This document shows positions 11,280 to 22,327 of a DNA stretch of 50,232 nucleotides, piece by piece (the stretch's first letter is position 1; each line of letters starts with the position of its first letter). The notes beneath the pieces are model-generated. The model did no database searches. It worked only from the letters and a program-made list of their open reading frames with translations, and had not been told where the DNA came from. Source of the stretch: Chara braunii (taxonomy: Eukaryota > Streptophyta > Charophyceae > Charales > Characeae). The stretch is from assembly GCA_003427395.1 (NCBI GenBank), contig BFEA01000004.1, positions 5,654,297-5,704,528 on the forward strand, written 5' to 3'. The translations under genes and the position numbers were made by a program.

Positions 11280-14200
11280 TTCGCCGACTCCCCATCATCT
11301 ACCCGTCACGTACTCTATGTCTAATCTGAAACCTCCTCTCTCTGTTTCTTTTGGCGTGCGTCTAAACCTTCTCCACTCACTTGTCACATTGTCAAGGGAC
11401 GAACGGTGAAAGAACTTTAGCCTCACTTGGCGGAAAGAGAGGGCAAGGAGAGGGTTGTCGGTCCCTTGCACCACCAAGAAGGGAAAATGTTTGAGGATTG
11501 GAAAAACTGGAGAGCTCAAAGGACTTGAGGATATGTAAGAATTTGAGGATTGACAAGTTTCGAGGCTTGAAAAAACTCGCTATTGAAAGAAAGGTCAGTG
11601 GACTCGACCAACATCCCGACTGCATGTGAAAGAGAAGGGGATGTAATGGGCAATGGGAAGGAATGGAGAAGGAAAAAAACACGGGACAAAAAAAAAAAAG
11701 CACGCGGGAGGGATAATGTGTTGATCCCGAATGTGGGTTGTACCTGTCTATATTACATCGAGTGTGCATGTGAGTAACCTTAGGATAGCTTGAGCGGGAT
11801 AGCGCCCGGAGAGGCCGGGCGACGAAAGGGGACTGAAGCTGAATGTAACCCTCCAACATGAATGAGTTATTGTGCATACTGTCCCACTTGTGAAAGAAAA
11901 TGTGGTCTGAATGGTTGAAAGGATGCGAAAGCAACGGGTAACTGTGCGGATCACCAAGTCATATGAAAGTGTGGGGGGTACCCGAAAAAACTAAGGAAAG
12001 TATAGGGAAGCAACAAAACATGATTTATGATGCATGAGATAGAGGAAGTTTGCACATAGATCGTTAGAGGATGAAGCTGAAGGGCGTTCCTCTACGTCAA
12101 TGACGTCGTTAGACCCTGCAATTAGTGAATGGATGTGTGGCTCAATGAGGGTGCTTGGCGTATGCATGAAGCCTTCAAAGAATCCCTCGACTGCATGAGT
12201 ATTGAAGGTGCAATTGCTTGAGAACACAATGAGGCATCAAAGAATGAACGCTTGCGACGGATCAACAAGATTACCTACCTAGCACGAAAGTTGAGCTACA
12301 TCCTCAATGCCAAAGTTCTCTCACTCGCTCAACGACCTTCATCTATCTCAAAGCACTAGGTGGGGTGGACCTTGTGACGAATGACCCCACGTCTCGACCA
12401 TGAGCGTGAGCGCAGCTGAGCCGAGCCAACTGAGACCCGATCAAAGGGTCGACTCAGGCTCAAAAGTTTAACAGGATGGGGCCCTACACCGTGTTCACAT
12501 GTGTGTGATTGCATGCCATCTTAACCAAGAACGCTCATTATAAGTTCATACAAGACTACACGTTGTTGCCTTACCGTAAGAGGTCAGTTCCCCGGCTCAA
12601 CCCTCACTCAACCTCGACACGCACACTTTGCATCGACCTCTGTACTAAAAGACATTTCTGATTTTTTTGTCATTGTCTAAAGGGTCTGTATTTGGTTCAA
12701 AATGGTCCTTCCATGACTAAAGTTGGATGAGACTAAATGACTAAAGTCCTATACGGGTGAAAGTGAACAAGCGGTTGACTCTGTTAGAATTGTGTAATGT
12801 ATTTGACTTTTGTTTGCAGGTCGGTAAAACGATATTCCATGCGTTATGCATCGTGTAGCTCATGTCGATAAACTTATGTTATTCCGAGTCTTGACTCAAA
12901 CACTTCATCGATGTGTAATGGTTGTACATTTGGTTTGGATATCCGACTTTTATATCCCTTGATATTAAATATATTAGGATCATTGGCAAAACCAGGAGCC
13001 TCATACATTTCATATTTCAGTGAAAGACTTCGAGCGTGTTTGATTTTTCATGTGTGATTGAAAGGCCAGAAGCCTATTATTTGTTTCTCTTCCAAAGGAC
13101 AAAGCTTTGTGCATTCTGATATTTATCTTTGCTTGTGTTAAAATATACAAATATCTCCTTGCCTTTACGTCTCAATCTGTGAAGTCTACTCATTACATCT
13201 ATATTGATTGCAAAAAGTTTGTACAACATAGATAATTTATGGGTTAAGGATAAATAGATTAAAACTTTGTATGCGTGAAAGTTCGTCAGTCAAATCGACC
13301 TGATTCGTATGTCGTTCAGGGAGATCAGCACCTCGATGCCCGACACATGTATAAGTTAGTCTTAAGCGTTTTACCATGCGTATGCCTATGCTGAGGCGAC
13401 CGAGCAAATGCCCTTCACTGACTTAGCTCTGCGATTGCAAGTAAAATCCTTCGCATGTAGGCAGATCAGCAGTGATACGCTTTCTTAAGGGTGGGGACAA
13501 CCTCTCAAGTAGAGGTGAGTTGTACCTCACGAAACTCTGTCCTATCGCAGGAAGCCGTGAGAGGTACAACTGTCACGCACGATCGGAGTGGCATCACCAT
13601 TGACTCAAACGCGAGGCTCTACTCCTAAGTTACACGACCGTGAGGTCCGACACTTCTCGCAGGGTGTGGGCCCGCCGTGCCCGACATCGGTACCTCCAGT
13701 CTCGGTAGGCGCGCCATAGCGGATAGCTGAGGGTTGGTCTGCATAGCTGGGCGAGGTACTAGGGGTTTAAGGGAAGACGAAATTGCCAATCAGTTTCACG
13801 TATTCCACCATCACGTACCACAACACAATGTTGTGACTCCTGAACACATGCTCACATTAAAGTAGCACTTAAACAAAAACAGTAACCACTATTTTCGTCA
13901 GTCGTGAATGAATATGACTGCGATGACGTTCAAAGTTTTGAAGAAAGCGCCCTCCTATCACTATTGTTGTATCTAGATCAAAATTTGGTACAAATATAGC
14001 TATAATGATCAGACGCTTCATCTTGGTGAGACGGTAGTGTGAGTATGCCCTCAAAGAAATAGCATGTCACAACCTGAAATCATATGATTCTCTTTCGATG
14101 GAACTACGTCCTACGCCCATAAAACATTGGCACAACCCATTGATAAATAAGATTATCACGCATATTAAAGGTTTAATTGCACCACTTGCTCACTCGCCAT

Positions 14201-14514
14201 CCGCCTACACTTTGAATACATTTGGACATCATTTTTTTCGGATGCATTAAAAATCTTGGTCGATGACGAGTCATGCGATGATACCCTCAATGGAGAAATC
14301 ATCCACATGAACAAAACTATTCTAATGGAGTATGTTTGAGTTCTGATTTCATAGTGAATACATTCTTTTATCACATATCATAACAAAATGTGTCAACGTC
14401 TCAGGAAAAAAAAACATGTCAAGGGCTTAACGACATTGGAATGATTCTTTTCCAATAGAACGACATCATGATGGGCATTGGCCATACTATTCCTGATTTT
14501 TTCTTAGAAGACAT
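11276..14514. other. 3.2-kb stretch without a recognisable gene
   Basis: The largest open frame (11392-11934, minus, 180 codons) is rich in S, F, L and P and matches no family I know. A short inverted repeat lies near 13528-13572, where GTTGTACCTC is answered by GAGGTACAAC across about 25 bp. Related sequences at about 14080-14130 and 14440-14500 (GATTCT-TTTCGATGGAAC and GATTCTTTTCCAATAGAAC) suggest an old local duplication. No RNA gene seen. Confidence 0.5.
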
Positions 14515-15816
14515 GCTGACATCACACCTCTTAGAATGAAACGTAGTAATGTATAATTCATTGAACAAAAAAACTTACATATTTCATGGAGCAGTACATA
14601 AAAATTATTAGCATGGTCCCGTTGATGATAGAGATTGGGGGATCGCATGGTGGTTGTAAATCCGTTGAGGACGAAAACTAGAGTTACTGGGAGATGCTAA
14701 TAAAATGCCTAAACATTCAGTTGATGATAGAGGTATGTGGAGCGGAGTTAATGATGATAAGGTATCGATCCCTCTAGAAAACCAGGAAAAACTAGGGTTC
14801 GCCTATGAGACTTGTAGTGGCATGCTTACCCCTAGCGCCCGGAGTGCCCAGAACGACGTGGTTTTTTCAATAGTGCTTCAATTAGGGTTGGGTAGGGAGG
14901 TGAGAACCTGCTTAGCGTTGCTGCCTATAACTATTGTCTAGTCAAAAGATCACTAGAATGGGTGATGATCCTGGGTACACTCACGTAAAACCATGGGAGT
15001 AGGAATGTGTTGGGGATCGTGATGATAACTAAATATGGGAAAGTGTCTCATACGAGACCGGTTAGACAAGACAACAGAATGATCAAACGGTCAGGTGTTG
15101 GCAGACCTGTCGTATGCTTAATAGTCAGCCTCTACAACAATTTGGACTTTAGAAAAAAAAAACAATAAAACATAAAAAATACCCTCGCCCCTGCATAGAA
15201 AAGATAAGCATGACCCTTGCACAGGGATAACAAGACAGGTGTGGAAGAAGAGATGTTCCGCCATAAGGAGAAGAAAAAAAAACAAATAAAATCTTTTCTT
15301 TCACCAATGATTGAACGCTGAAAGAGGTGAGTCTGTCTAGGTACACGATCCGAAGACATGGGAGAGATAAGCAAACTCATGGTTCACATAAAGATATTCA
15401 AAGGCATACTTGGCTTCACTATCCCAAAAACTAGTACATTTTTATATTGGACAGGAGACAATTTGAAGGAAGTGTTAACTGACAGGCACAAGATCGACAC
15501 ATCTCTTAAGGACCTTATTCTAGCAAGTTTGAGGAACACTCTACAAGCCCGTCAATAATGAAAGACGAGTCGTCACCTCATGAAGACAACACATACTTAC
15601 AAAGTGTCAATTTTAAAAAAAAAAACAAGAACAACAATAATTCTAGCTCCGTAATAGTCCATCAATCCGATTCTTATTCCACCGGCAAGTCAAAAGAGTC
15701 ACAACGTGTACTCACTCTACGCTCCTACCCATTATCATTGGGAGGCCCGAGTGAACGACATTGATTACTTCCCTTAGGGAGGATATGTCACCCCTCACCC
15801 CTGCGTAATCGGCCCT
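14515..15816. repeat. 2.5-kb interspersed repeat, copy 1, left part
   Basis: This aligns throughout with 23748 to about 25032 in the same orientation, starting near TCTTAGAATGAAAC. Copy 1 is interrupted at 15816 by the LINE insertion and resumes at 17829. Open frames such as 15358-15558 are not kept open in copy 2, so neither copy looks coding. The repeat class is unknown. Confidence 0.85.
15805..15816. repeat. left target-site duplication of the LINE insertion
   Basis: GTAATCGGCCCT is repeated as GTAATCGACCCT at 17817-17828, with one difference. The uninterrupted second copy of the host repeat carries a single equivalent site (TAATCGGCCCTGG near 25020), which supports insertion here. Confidence 0.85.
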
Positions 15817-15889
15817 TTTTTTATTTATTAATGACCCTTGTGCAAGGCCTCTATCCTGGCGGGCCGCTCCATTTATTGGTGGGGAGCAA

Positions 15890-16410
15890 CACTTGCTGGA
15901 AACCGGCTCCAACGTCCCTTAAATACATCTTTGCAAAACAATACATCTTGAAAGTGACGCCATTGTGCTAGAAACCGGGTCCAGTGTCCCATATCCAATC
16001 TACTCTGCCATACCTATCCTGCAGCAGGGTCGGGTATTGGGGGGAGAAACACCGGGGGGCACCAGTGGAGTCTTCCTCCCTCCCCTAGCCTCTGCCATCC
16101 ACCTACTATCCTCATGGCACCTATTGTGTCTTTGAACTCTGCAGTAGCATGTGTTTTGAAAAAAGTTGAAGCAACAGAAAAAGGTTGAAATGAGCTGCAC
16201 CGAAGTCAGCTGAAATCAACTGACATTTGACTGACATTGACTGGAGTATACTGAATCTGTTGGAAACCGGGTCCAACGTCCCTTAAATACTACATTATAA
16301 ACAGTCATCTTTTGAAGTGACGCGTGCTGGAACCCGGGTCCAGCGTATTGTATCCAAATGCTAAACAATAGGGGTCCCTATGCTGAGCTGGAACCGGGCC
16401 CAACTTCACT
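15890..16410 (-). repeat. five hairpin motifs in the LINE 3' untranslated region
   Basis: Variants of GCTGGAAACCGGGTCCAGC (plus-strand reading) occur at about 15895, 15967, 16259, 16326 and 16385. Each is a GCTGGA/TCCAGC stem around a short loop. The copy at 16259 has a paired change to GTTGGA/TCCAAC that preserves pairing. Similar motifs recur elsewhere at short LINE-like tails. Confidence 0.75.
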
Positions 16411-16491
16411 TGGTTATCGGAATGAATGAGCAGAAGTCAACAGAAACTAAGGATAGCAGAGGAGCTGAGCAGAAAAGAGGCCTGAGATAGC

Positions 16492-16900
16492 CTAACGTGG
16501 GGTCATGAAGGCGGTAATCTTTCTTCCAAGGACAGTGGGGGGGGGGGGGAAGGGATCTACAAAATCCTGTGCAGCACGTAGCGGGCTGCCGGGATCTATC
16601 TTAGTCCAGTCATGGAAAATCAGCTGGTAGTCTCCTACCATCTCCGTCCGGGGTTCCTCCTGTGGGTCTCTTTCAGGCCGACAGTCCCCGGTCCATTTTA
16701 CCTCAGCCACCCATCCCTTCCTTTCCCCTCCCAGCCAGTCCTTGCTAAAACCGGAAATAATCTTGTTCATATCCCTCCAGGTATGCATCTGGTCCAGCTT
16801 GTTTTTGGCCGCCTTCCATCGGGTCGCAATCTCGTGTTGAACCAATGTTCGTATTTGTTCATTACTTCTTCGTCTTCCACCTGCACCCCTTCTACCTCCG
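16492..16900 (-). pseudogene. C-terminal tail of the LINE protein, frameshifted
   Basis: After the zinc-binding domain the protein-like signal moves to another frame near 16880-16900. It reads through NEQIRTLVQHEIATRWKAA and SKDWLGGERKGW and ends at a stop at 16492. The frame change with continuing protein-like composition marks a frameshift in a dead LINE copy. No domain beyond this tail is recognised. Confidence 0.6.
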
Positions 16901-17456
16901 GGATACATCTCTTCCACCATATGGCCCATAGGACGCTCCGTCTTCCCAGGTTAAACATATTTTCCTCAAATTTATTTCCCTGGATTTTAGGGCAGTACCC
17001 TAAGAGTATGGCCCGCCAATCCCATGGCCACACAGCACCAGGAACAATGTGCCGCCAAATCCTATCCCAACTTCTCCACAACAGCATTGTCAAGGGACAT
17101 TGAAAAAAAATATGCTCTATGGTCTTAGCCCGCTTTCGTCCAGTGTAGCTGTGGGGACATTTGTGGCACCATGGTAGTGCTTTCCCTTGTTGTTCCAGGC
17201 GAGTGTGGTCTATCAGCCAGTCATTGGTTGGTAGACATCGGTGTTCTAATAGCCATTGGAGGGCAGATATTTTGGCAGGTCTATTGCTGTAATGTGCGAA
17301 CCATCGGATGGGTTTAAGCAAGTTGCGGTCTACATTGAGATGACGATACCATCTGTCTACAACGCGGTCCCGTAGTCTGCATTTAGGTCTTCGCATTTGG
17401 TAGGCTGATTTGAATTTTAGGTTGAATAATGTCAACTTGTTCGCTGGTCCGGGCAT
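16767..17456 (-). pseudogene. LINE reverse-transcriptase C-terminal zinc-binding domain (zf-RVT)
   Basis: A 229-codon open frame carries the zinc-binding domain that follows the polymerase domain in plant-type LINE proteins. Visible features are the lead-in AKISALQWLLEHRCLPTNDW (residues 61-80), then the metal ligands C97-x2-C100 (LPWCHKC), H115 and C120 (EHIFFQC), then LLWRSWDRIW, and WDWRAILLGYC. This is the best protein-like signal in the window, but it lacks the polymerase and endonuclease parts. The start codon is arbitrary within a longer ancestral frame. The last roughly 40 residues probably follow a frameshift. It is a remnant of a LINE, not a host gene. Confidence 0.85.
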
Positions 17457-17466
17457 CTAGGGACCA

Positions 17467-17750
17467 TCACCACTCATCGAGGTCCAGGGGGAAGTCCTCG
17501 ATCGGGATCATTGGGTGATACACCCTCTGGCGACCTTCTTCATCAATGACCCTAACACGATAGACGTCTTTCTGCTCCTTCCATATGAAGGGTTGTTGGT
17601 TCCACCGTAATTCTTCACCCTTAAGGATGGAGAAGACTTCGATTAGAACGTGTGTTTGGTCGGCAACGTGCATATGCCCTACCTCCTTGTCGTGGTCGGG
17701 CAGCCTCACCCAATCTCCTTCCTTTACGTGGGGGCCCTTTCGTAAGGTAG
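17467..17750 (-). pseudogene. upstream LINE protein segment, unidentified beta-rich domain
   Basis: Reading minus from about 17750, a segment HVKEGDWVRLPDHDKEVGH leads into HVLIEVFSILKGEELRW, then VYRVRVIDEEGRQRVYHPM, and ends at a stop at 17467. The zinc-binding domain follows in a different frame 11 bases on. The alternation of V, I and L with charged residues and the GDWVRL opening resemble a small beta-barrel, but I recognise no family. It sits between where the polymerase and zf-RVT domains would be expected. Confidence 0.5.
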
Positions 17751-17816
17751 TGTACCATTAAAGGGGGAAGTTGTCGATGAGATCGTGCAATGTCGTGTCA
17801 GTAAAATGGTAGTACC

Positions 17817-17828
17817 GTAATCGACCCT
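17817..17828. repeat. right target-site duplication of the LINE insertion
   Basis: GTAATCGACCCT, matching 15805-15816 except for one base. Confidence 0.85.
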
Positions 17829-18996
17829 ATATGACTTATTCTTGAACTTTACCCACTCGGGGGTCTTTGCTCCTAAGTGGTCCCATGCCCGGACTGCTAA
17901 ACACTCTCGTACTTGCTCCTCTTGGTTACTAGGCCGTCAGATATGCTTGGATAATTAGAGCAGTACGGTGCTTTTTATTAGAGCCCTGGTTTGACTGTGG
18001 ACTGTAACCCTTCTTGGTAGAATCTGCTTAAACCCTAATCCCTTGGAGGTCAACTCCCTTACTCCCGAATTCAGAGCTTGGTTTCTTTCATTACTAATGT
18101 TGGACCATATTTCCTATCTGTTTGTATCTCTTACCTTGCTACGTAAAATAGGGGGCATTGTAGTTGCTCTCGTACTTCTTCATTTCGCTTCTTATAAGGG
18201 TATAAGAATTACCAAACTAAAGCCTATACATATACCGACGAGGTGGGCCCTACTCCGAAGGAGTCCTGAAATTTAGGGCTGGATGAGTCTATTGTGTCTC
18301 CATTGATAAAAATGGATTGTGTCATGGACTGTTGTTGCTATTTTCTCAATCTCTTCCGACACCCTTTATACTATATCACTATTTGTTGAAAAACTTCGTA
18401 TGCCTTATGAATAGACATTGTGGTCCGGGTCATCCATACACAACATCTCCAGTCTGAATGTGTGAAAGAATGTTGTCTCAAAGTGTTGCAAGGAGGGGGA
18501 CATGTGTAGGCCTAGCAAGAGTAGCGCCTGGTCAGTAAGGAGAGATGTCCCCGTGATTGAGTGTCGTAGCTCAATCGCATTAGACAAAAGTTGTTTTGCC
18601 TTTTGGCAAGATAGTAGGTAATAACTCACATCCTTCATCCAACCCTTCTAGCGAATTGCACACAACTCTCACAGGGAGAACATGATTATGTGTTGTGTCT
18701 CTTTTAACCATTTGTGACCTAGTAGGTTAAGCGAGTCAGTAACCATTAAAGTAATGACATAAGTTTTGCTCCAGACCGTGATGTAGGTGCGATTGGTTGG
18801 CTAATTGAGTCGAGATTTTTATCTGTGATTAATAATTTGAGCCATAGGGTGTTATCTTGTTATCAATGTGTATCCTAGTTTGGTGATGTATCAAAAAATG
18901 TTAGTACGTTTCTCTATTTTTAACCTTCATGTTCGCAACTTCCTTATCCATTCAACAAGATCTTGTTTTAGGTTTGTTACGTTAGTTAGTGGGTTG
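17829..18996. repeat. 2.5-kb interspersed repeat, copy 1, right part
   Basis: Resumes the alignment with copy 2 (from about 25033) through the shared phrases GACTGTGGACTGT, CTGCTTAAACCCTAA and GTTACGTTAGTTAGTGGGTTGT-like end sequences. A minus-strand frame at 18405-18638 shows a conserved LLSCQK-KQLL motif in both copies, but copy 2 has stops. Confidence 0.85.
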
Positions 18997-21410
18997 TTCG
19001 TAAGAATTGTCTGTCTGATTTCGAACTGGTAGTAGGCAGCTCGAGTGAGGGTCGCCCTATTACTTATTTGATCTAAGTCTGATAAGTTTCAAAAGTAGTA
19101 GAGTACCTAAGTGAGGGTCGCTCCAGTACTTGTTCAAAACTAAGACGACTAAGTGTTGACGGGTGGTGGAGTGCTCCAGTGTGAGTTACCATACTATTTG
19201 TTTGAACTTATGGTTTGCCTGGTACTGGAAGAATATGCGTCTAAATATATATACTGATAATCTTATGGTAGGTGGATAGTGGAATGTCTCCAATATGAGT
19301 CATTTTACTTCTCGCCTACATGCTAACCGGTAATAGGAGGCTCTAGAGTGTGTCGCTCTATTACTTGTTTGACCCTAGTTTGATTGACATTTAAGGAGGG
19401 TGAAAATCATGAGAATTGATAGACAGTGAAATATTCAAGTGAAATATTCAAGTGTGAGCTATCTAATTTCTTGCTTGTATATGCTTGACCCGTATATATG
19501 TATGTCATATCTGATTGTAAACCGATTACGTACAAATTGCTTGTCCAACATCGAAGAAATAGTATGATACTCCAGTGTGGGTCTCCTAAGTGAGGATCGC
19601 TCCAGTAGTTGTTCAAAACTAAGACGACTAAGTGTTGAGGGGTGGTGGAGTGCTCCAGTGTGAGATACCATACTATTTGTTTGAACTTGTGGTTTGTCTG
19701 ATACTGGAAGAGTGATAGGATGCTCTAGTGAGGGTTATCCTACTACTCGTGTGACGTAAAGTTATATGTACATTCTGTGGTATTCGGCCAGAGGGATAAG
19801 TACTTTAGTGTGAGTCATTATACCACTTGTCTCTATGCAAATCGTTTGCACATATGCATCTAAATATATATACTGATAATCTTATGGTAGGTGGATAGCG
19901 GAATGTCTCCAGTATGAGTCATTTTACTGCTCGCCTACATGCTAACCGGTAATAGGAGGCTCCAGAGTGTGTCGCTCTATTACTTGTTTGACCCTAGTTT
20001 AATTGACATTTAAGGAGGGTGAAAATCGTGAGAATTGACAGACAGTGAAATATTCAAGTGCGAGCTATCTTATTTCTTGCTTGTATATGCTTGACCCTTA
20101 TATATGTATGTCATATCTTATTGTAAACTAATTACGTAGAAACTGCTTGTCCAACATCGAACATGTAGTATGATACTCCAGTGTGGGTCACCTAAGTGAG
20201 GGTCGCTCCAGTACTTCTTCAAAACTAAGACGACTAAGTATTGAGGGGTGGTGGAGTTCTCCAGTGTGAGTTACCATACTATTTGTTTGAACTTGTGGTT
20301 TGCCTGGTACTGGAAGAGGGATGCTCCAGTGAGGGTTATCCTACTACTCGTGTGACATAAAGTTATATGTACATTCTGTGGTATTCGGCCAGAGGGATAA
20401 GGACTTTAGTGTGAGTCATTATACCACTTGTCTCTATGCAAATCGTTTGCACATATGCGTCTAAATATATATACTGATAATCTTATGGTAGGTGGATAGC
20501 GGAATGTCTCCAGTATGAGTCATTTTACTGCTCGCCTACATGCTAACTGGTAATAGGAGGCTCCAGAGTGTGTCGCTCTATTACTTGTTTGACCCTAGTT
20601 TGATTGACATTTAAGGAGGGTGAAAATCGTGAGAATTGATAGACAATGAAATATTCAAGTGCGAGCTATCTTATTTATTGCTTGTATATGCTTGACTCGT
20701 ATATATATGTGTCATATCTGATTGTAAACTGATTACGTACAAACTGCTTGTCCAACATCGAACAGGTAGTATGATACTCCAGTGTGGGTCATCCTATTAC
20801 TTGTTTAAGTCGGACTGGGCTATATTCAAGAGATAGTAGGTCACTCTAGTGAGGGTCAACTTATTATCCGCTTGAATCTAAACTAATTGACAGTGAAAAG
20901 GTGGTGGAATACTCTTATGTGAGTCATCATACTGCTTGTTGTCTGCTTGCTTACATGCCATCTGCTCGAGCAGGTAATAGGATACTCTAGTGAGGGTCAT
21001 TCAACTATTTGTTTGAAGTTAGTCTGCGAAATACTCGGACGGGTCAAGAATAGTCCAGTGAGAGTCATCCTATTACTTACTTAAAGATTAATTTGCACAA
21101 TATTCAAAAGGTAGTAGGTGGCTCCATTGAGGGTCATCTTATTACTTGTTTGAAGTTAGACTGCACAATATTCAAAAGGTAGTAGGGGACTCCAGTGAGA
21201 GTTATCCTATTACGAAGTTGAATTCTACATTAACCTATGCTAAAATGAAATGTGATGTGGTTTGTTTGTTGCACGTTAAGCGGATACTGGGTTGCTCCAA
21301 TGTGAGTTATCCTACTACATGTCTGAAATATATATATATATAAAAAATATATATATATATGTATATATAATATATATATCCTACTACGTGTCTGAAATAT
21401 ATATATATAT
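18997..21410. repeat. satellite-like array of hairpin-forming ~60-75-bp monomers with ~0.6-kb higher-order repeat
   Basis: Monomers contain a left arm like GGTAGTAGGATACTCCAGTG and a right arm like GTCATCCTATTACTTGTTTG, so each can fold into a short stem (GTAATAGGAT against ATCCTATTAC). A higher-order unit beginning CTAAATATATATACTGATAA recurs at about 19235, 19860 and 20461, spacings of roughly 625 and 601 bp. No coding potential is seen. Confidence 0.88.
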
Positions 21411-21412
21411 AC
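21331..21412. repeat. (TA)n tracts with a duplicated TCCTACTAC-TGTCTGAAA flank
   Basis: The end of a satellite monomer, followed by TA repeats, occurs twice (near 21310 and 21378). The second TA tract is the insertion site of element A. Confidence 0.8.
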
Positions 21413-22171
21413 AGGATTACTTGACCGAACGTTCGGGGGCCCCCGGGCTGGCCCCCGAACATTCGGGCGTTCAGGGTCCCGTTCGAGGGCCGAACGCCTC
21501 CAGGTTCGGCCCCCGCCAAATTTTGTTTCGGGGCCTAAAAATACGTTTTTTTTTTTTCGACTGTTTTTTTGTGAGTTCTTTATGATGTAACCTACACACC
21601 TATACATTTTGAAGTCATTCTGCTAAGCCAAAAATATATTAAAAATCGTCCAAGATGGGGGTGTCAAAACATGCTCGCCCACTCACTATTTTGTTTTCGT
21701 TTCACTTTTAACTTTTTGTTTTCACTTTATTTCGGGGCCTAAACAATTTTATTATTTTTTTAAAAAATTTAAATGAGCTATTGATTATGTAAGCGACATA
21801 TCTATAAATTTTCAGGGTATTTTTCATTGCCAAAAAATAATAAAAAATCGGCAAAGATGGCGGTGTCGAAAAGGTGCTGGCACACTCACTCATTTTAATT
21901 TTGTTTCTATTTTTTCTTATTTTTATCATAGTGTTTATTTTTTGTATTTGATTTTTAATTCAAATTTGGTAAAGAATTTGGATGTAGTGCCCAGGCAAAT
22001 GTTGTTTAGTTTATTTTTCTCCATAACATATGTGTTTTTCGGAATTTGTTGAAAATGTTTTTTTTTTTTTTTTTTTTTTTTTTCAGTCCGCGTTCGGCGC
22101 AAACGGCCGAACGCCTTCCGAAGGGGTCCCGTACGTTCGGGCGTTCGACCCGTCCCGAGCGCCGACAACCT

Positions 22172-22173
<2 letters not shown>
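21411..22173 (+). mobile_element. TA-targeting non-autonomous element, copy A
   Basis: A 0.76-kb element lies between TA tracts. Both ends are GC-rich with repeated GAACG/CGTTC words (for example CCGAACATTCGGGCGTTC). The middle is AT-rich and contains two AAGATGG-GGTGTC motifs (21652 and 21854). The extreme ends ACAGGATTAC and, on the other strand, ACAAGGTTGT form short inverted repeats. Copy B lies in the opposite orientation at 22328-23199. No coding region. Confidence 0.78.

Positions 22174-22211
<38 letters not shown>
22174..22211. repeat. (TA)n microsatellite
   Basis: TA dinucleotides join the end of element A to the hammerhead-like repeat. They replace the CTGA part of the hammerhead core present in the second copy. 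Confidence 0.95.
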
Positions 22212-22215
<4 letters not shown>

Positions 22216-22315
22216 TCGGTGAAACTCCGACGAAACAGTTTGTCACAGCCCCTCGTTTGTTGTCCTCTTCTCTCTCTCTGCCTACGGTTTACCAGGCAGT
22301 TCTGTTTGTGACGAT
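22212..22315 (+). ncRNA. hammerhead-ribozyme-like repeat, copy 1 (5'-truncated)
   Basis: About 104 bp repeated 1004 bp downstream. It begins TGAGTCGGTGAAACTCCGAC and continues GAAACAGTTTGTCACAGCC. The GTCGG/CCGAC stem with a UGAAACU loop, followed by GAAA, matches hammerhead stem II and the conserved core. The upstream CTGA of the CTGATGA box has been overwritten by TA repeats, so this copy should be inactive. Stem I is not identifiable. Confidence 0.55.
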
Positions 22316-22327
22316 ATATATATATAT

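Larger units (their letters stand above)
15817..17816 (-). mobile_element. 5'-truncated LINE insertion, minus strand
   Basis: A 2.0-kb non-LTR retrotransposon interrupts copy 1 of the 2.5-kb repeat. The left end is T-rich (AAATAAAAAAA on the minus strand), fitting a poly(A) tail. A 12-bp target-site duplication flanks it. It carries a coding remnant (16492-17750) with a zinc-binding reverse-transcriptase C-terminal domain, then a 3' untranslated region with five copies of a short hairpin motif (15890-16410). Endonuclease and catalytic reverse transcriptase are absent because of 5' truncation, which is usual for LINE copies. Confidence 0.9.

Noticed and set aside
11392-11934. 180-codon minus-strand frame
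   Set aside because: No recognisable domain, S/F/P-rich composition and no repeat or splice context to support it; left as unannotated sequence.
16767-17456. Functional host gene for the 229-residue zinc-binding protein
   Set aside because: It lies inside a flanked, 5'-truncated LINE insertion with frameshifts on both sides.
18997-21410. CRISPR-like array
   Set aside because: Units are too diverged and there are no unique spacers between constant repeats; a eukaryotic satellite explains it better.
22160-22245. Type III hammerhead using the TA hairpin as stem I and GTA at the element A end
   Set aside because: Four base pairs of stem III can be drawn, but the required CTGA box is missing and the stem strand belongs to an inserted element, so the fold is probably fortuitous.
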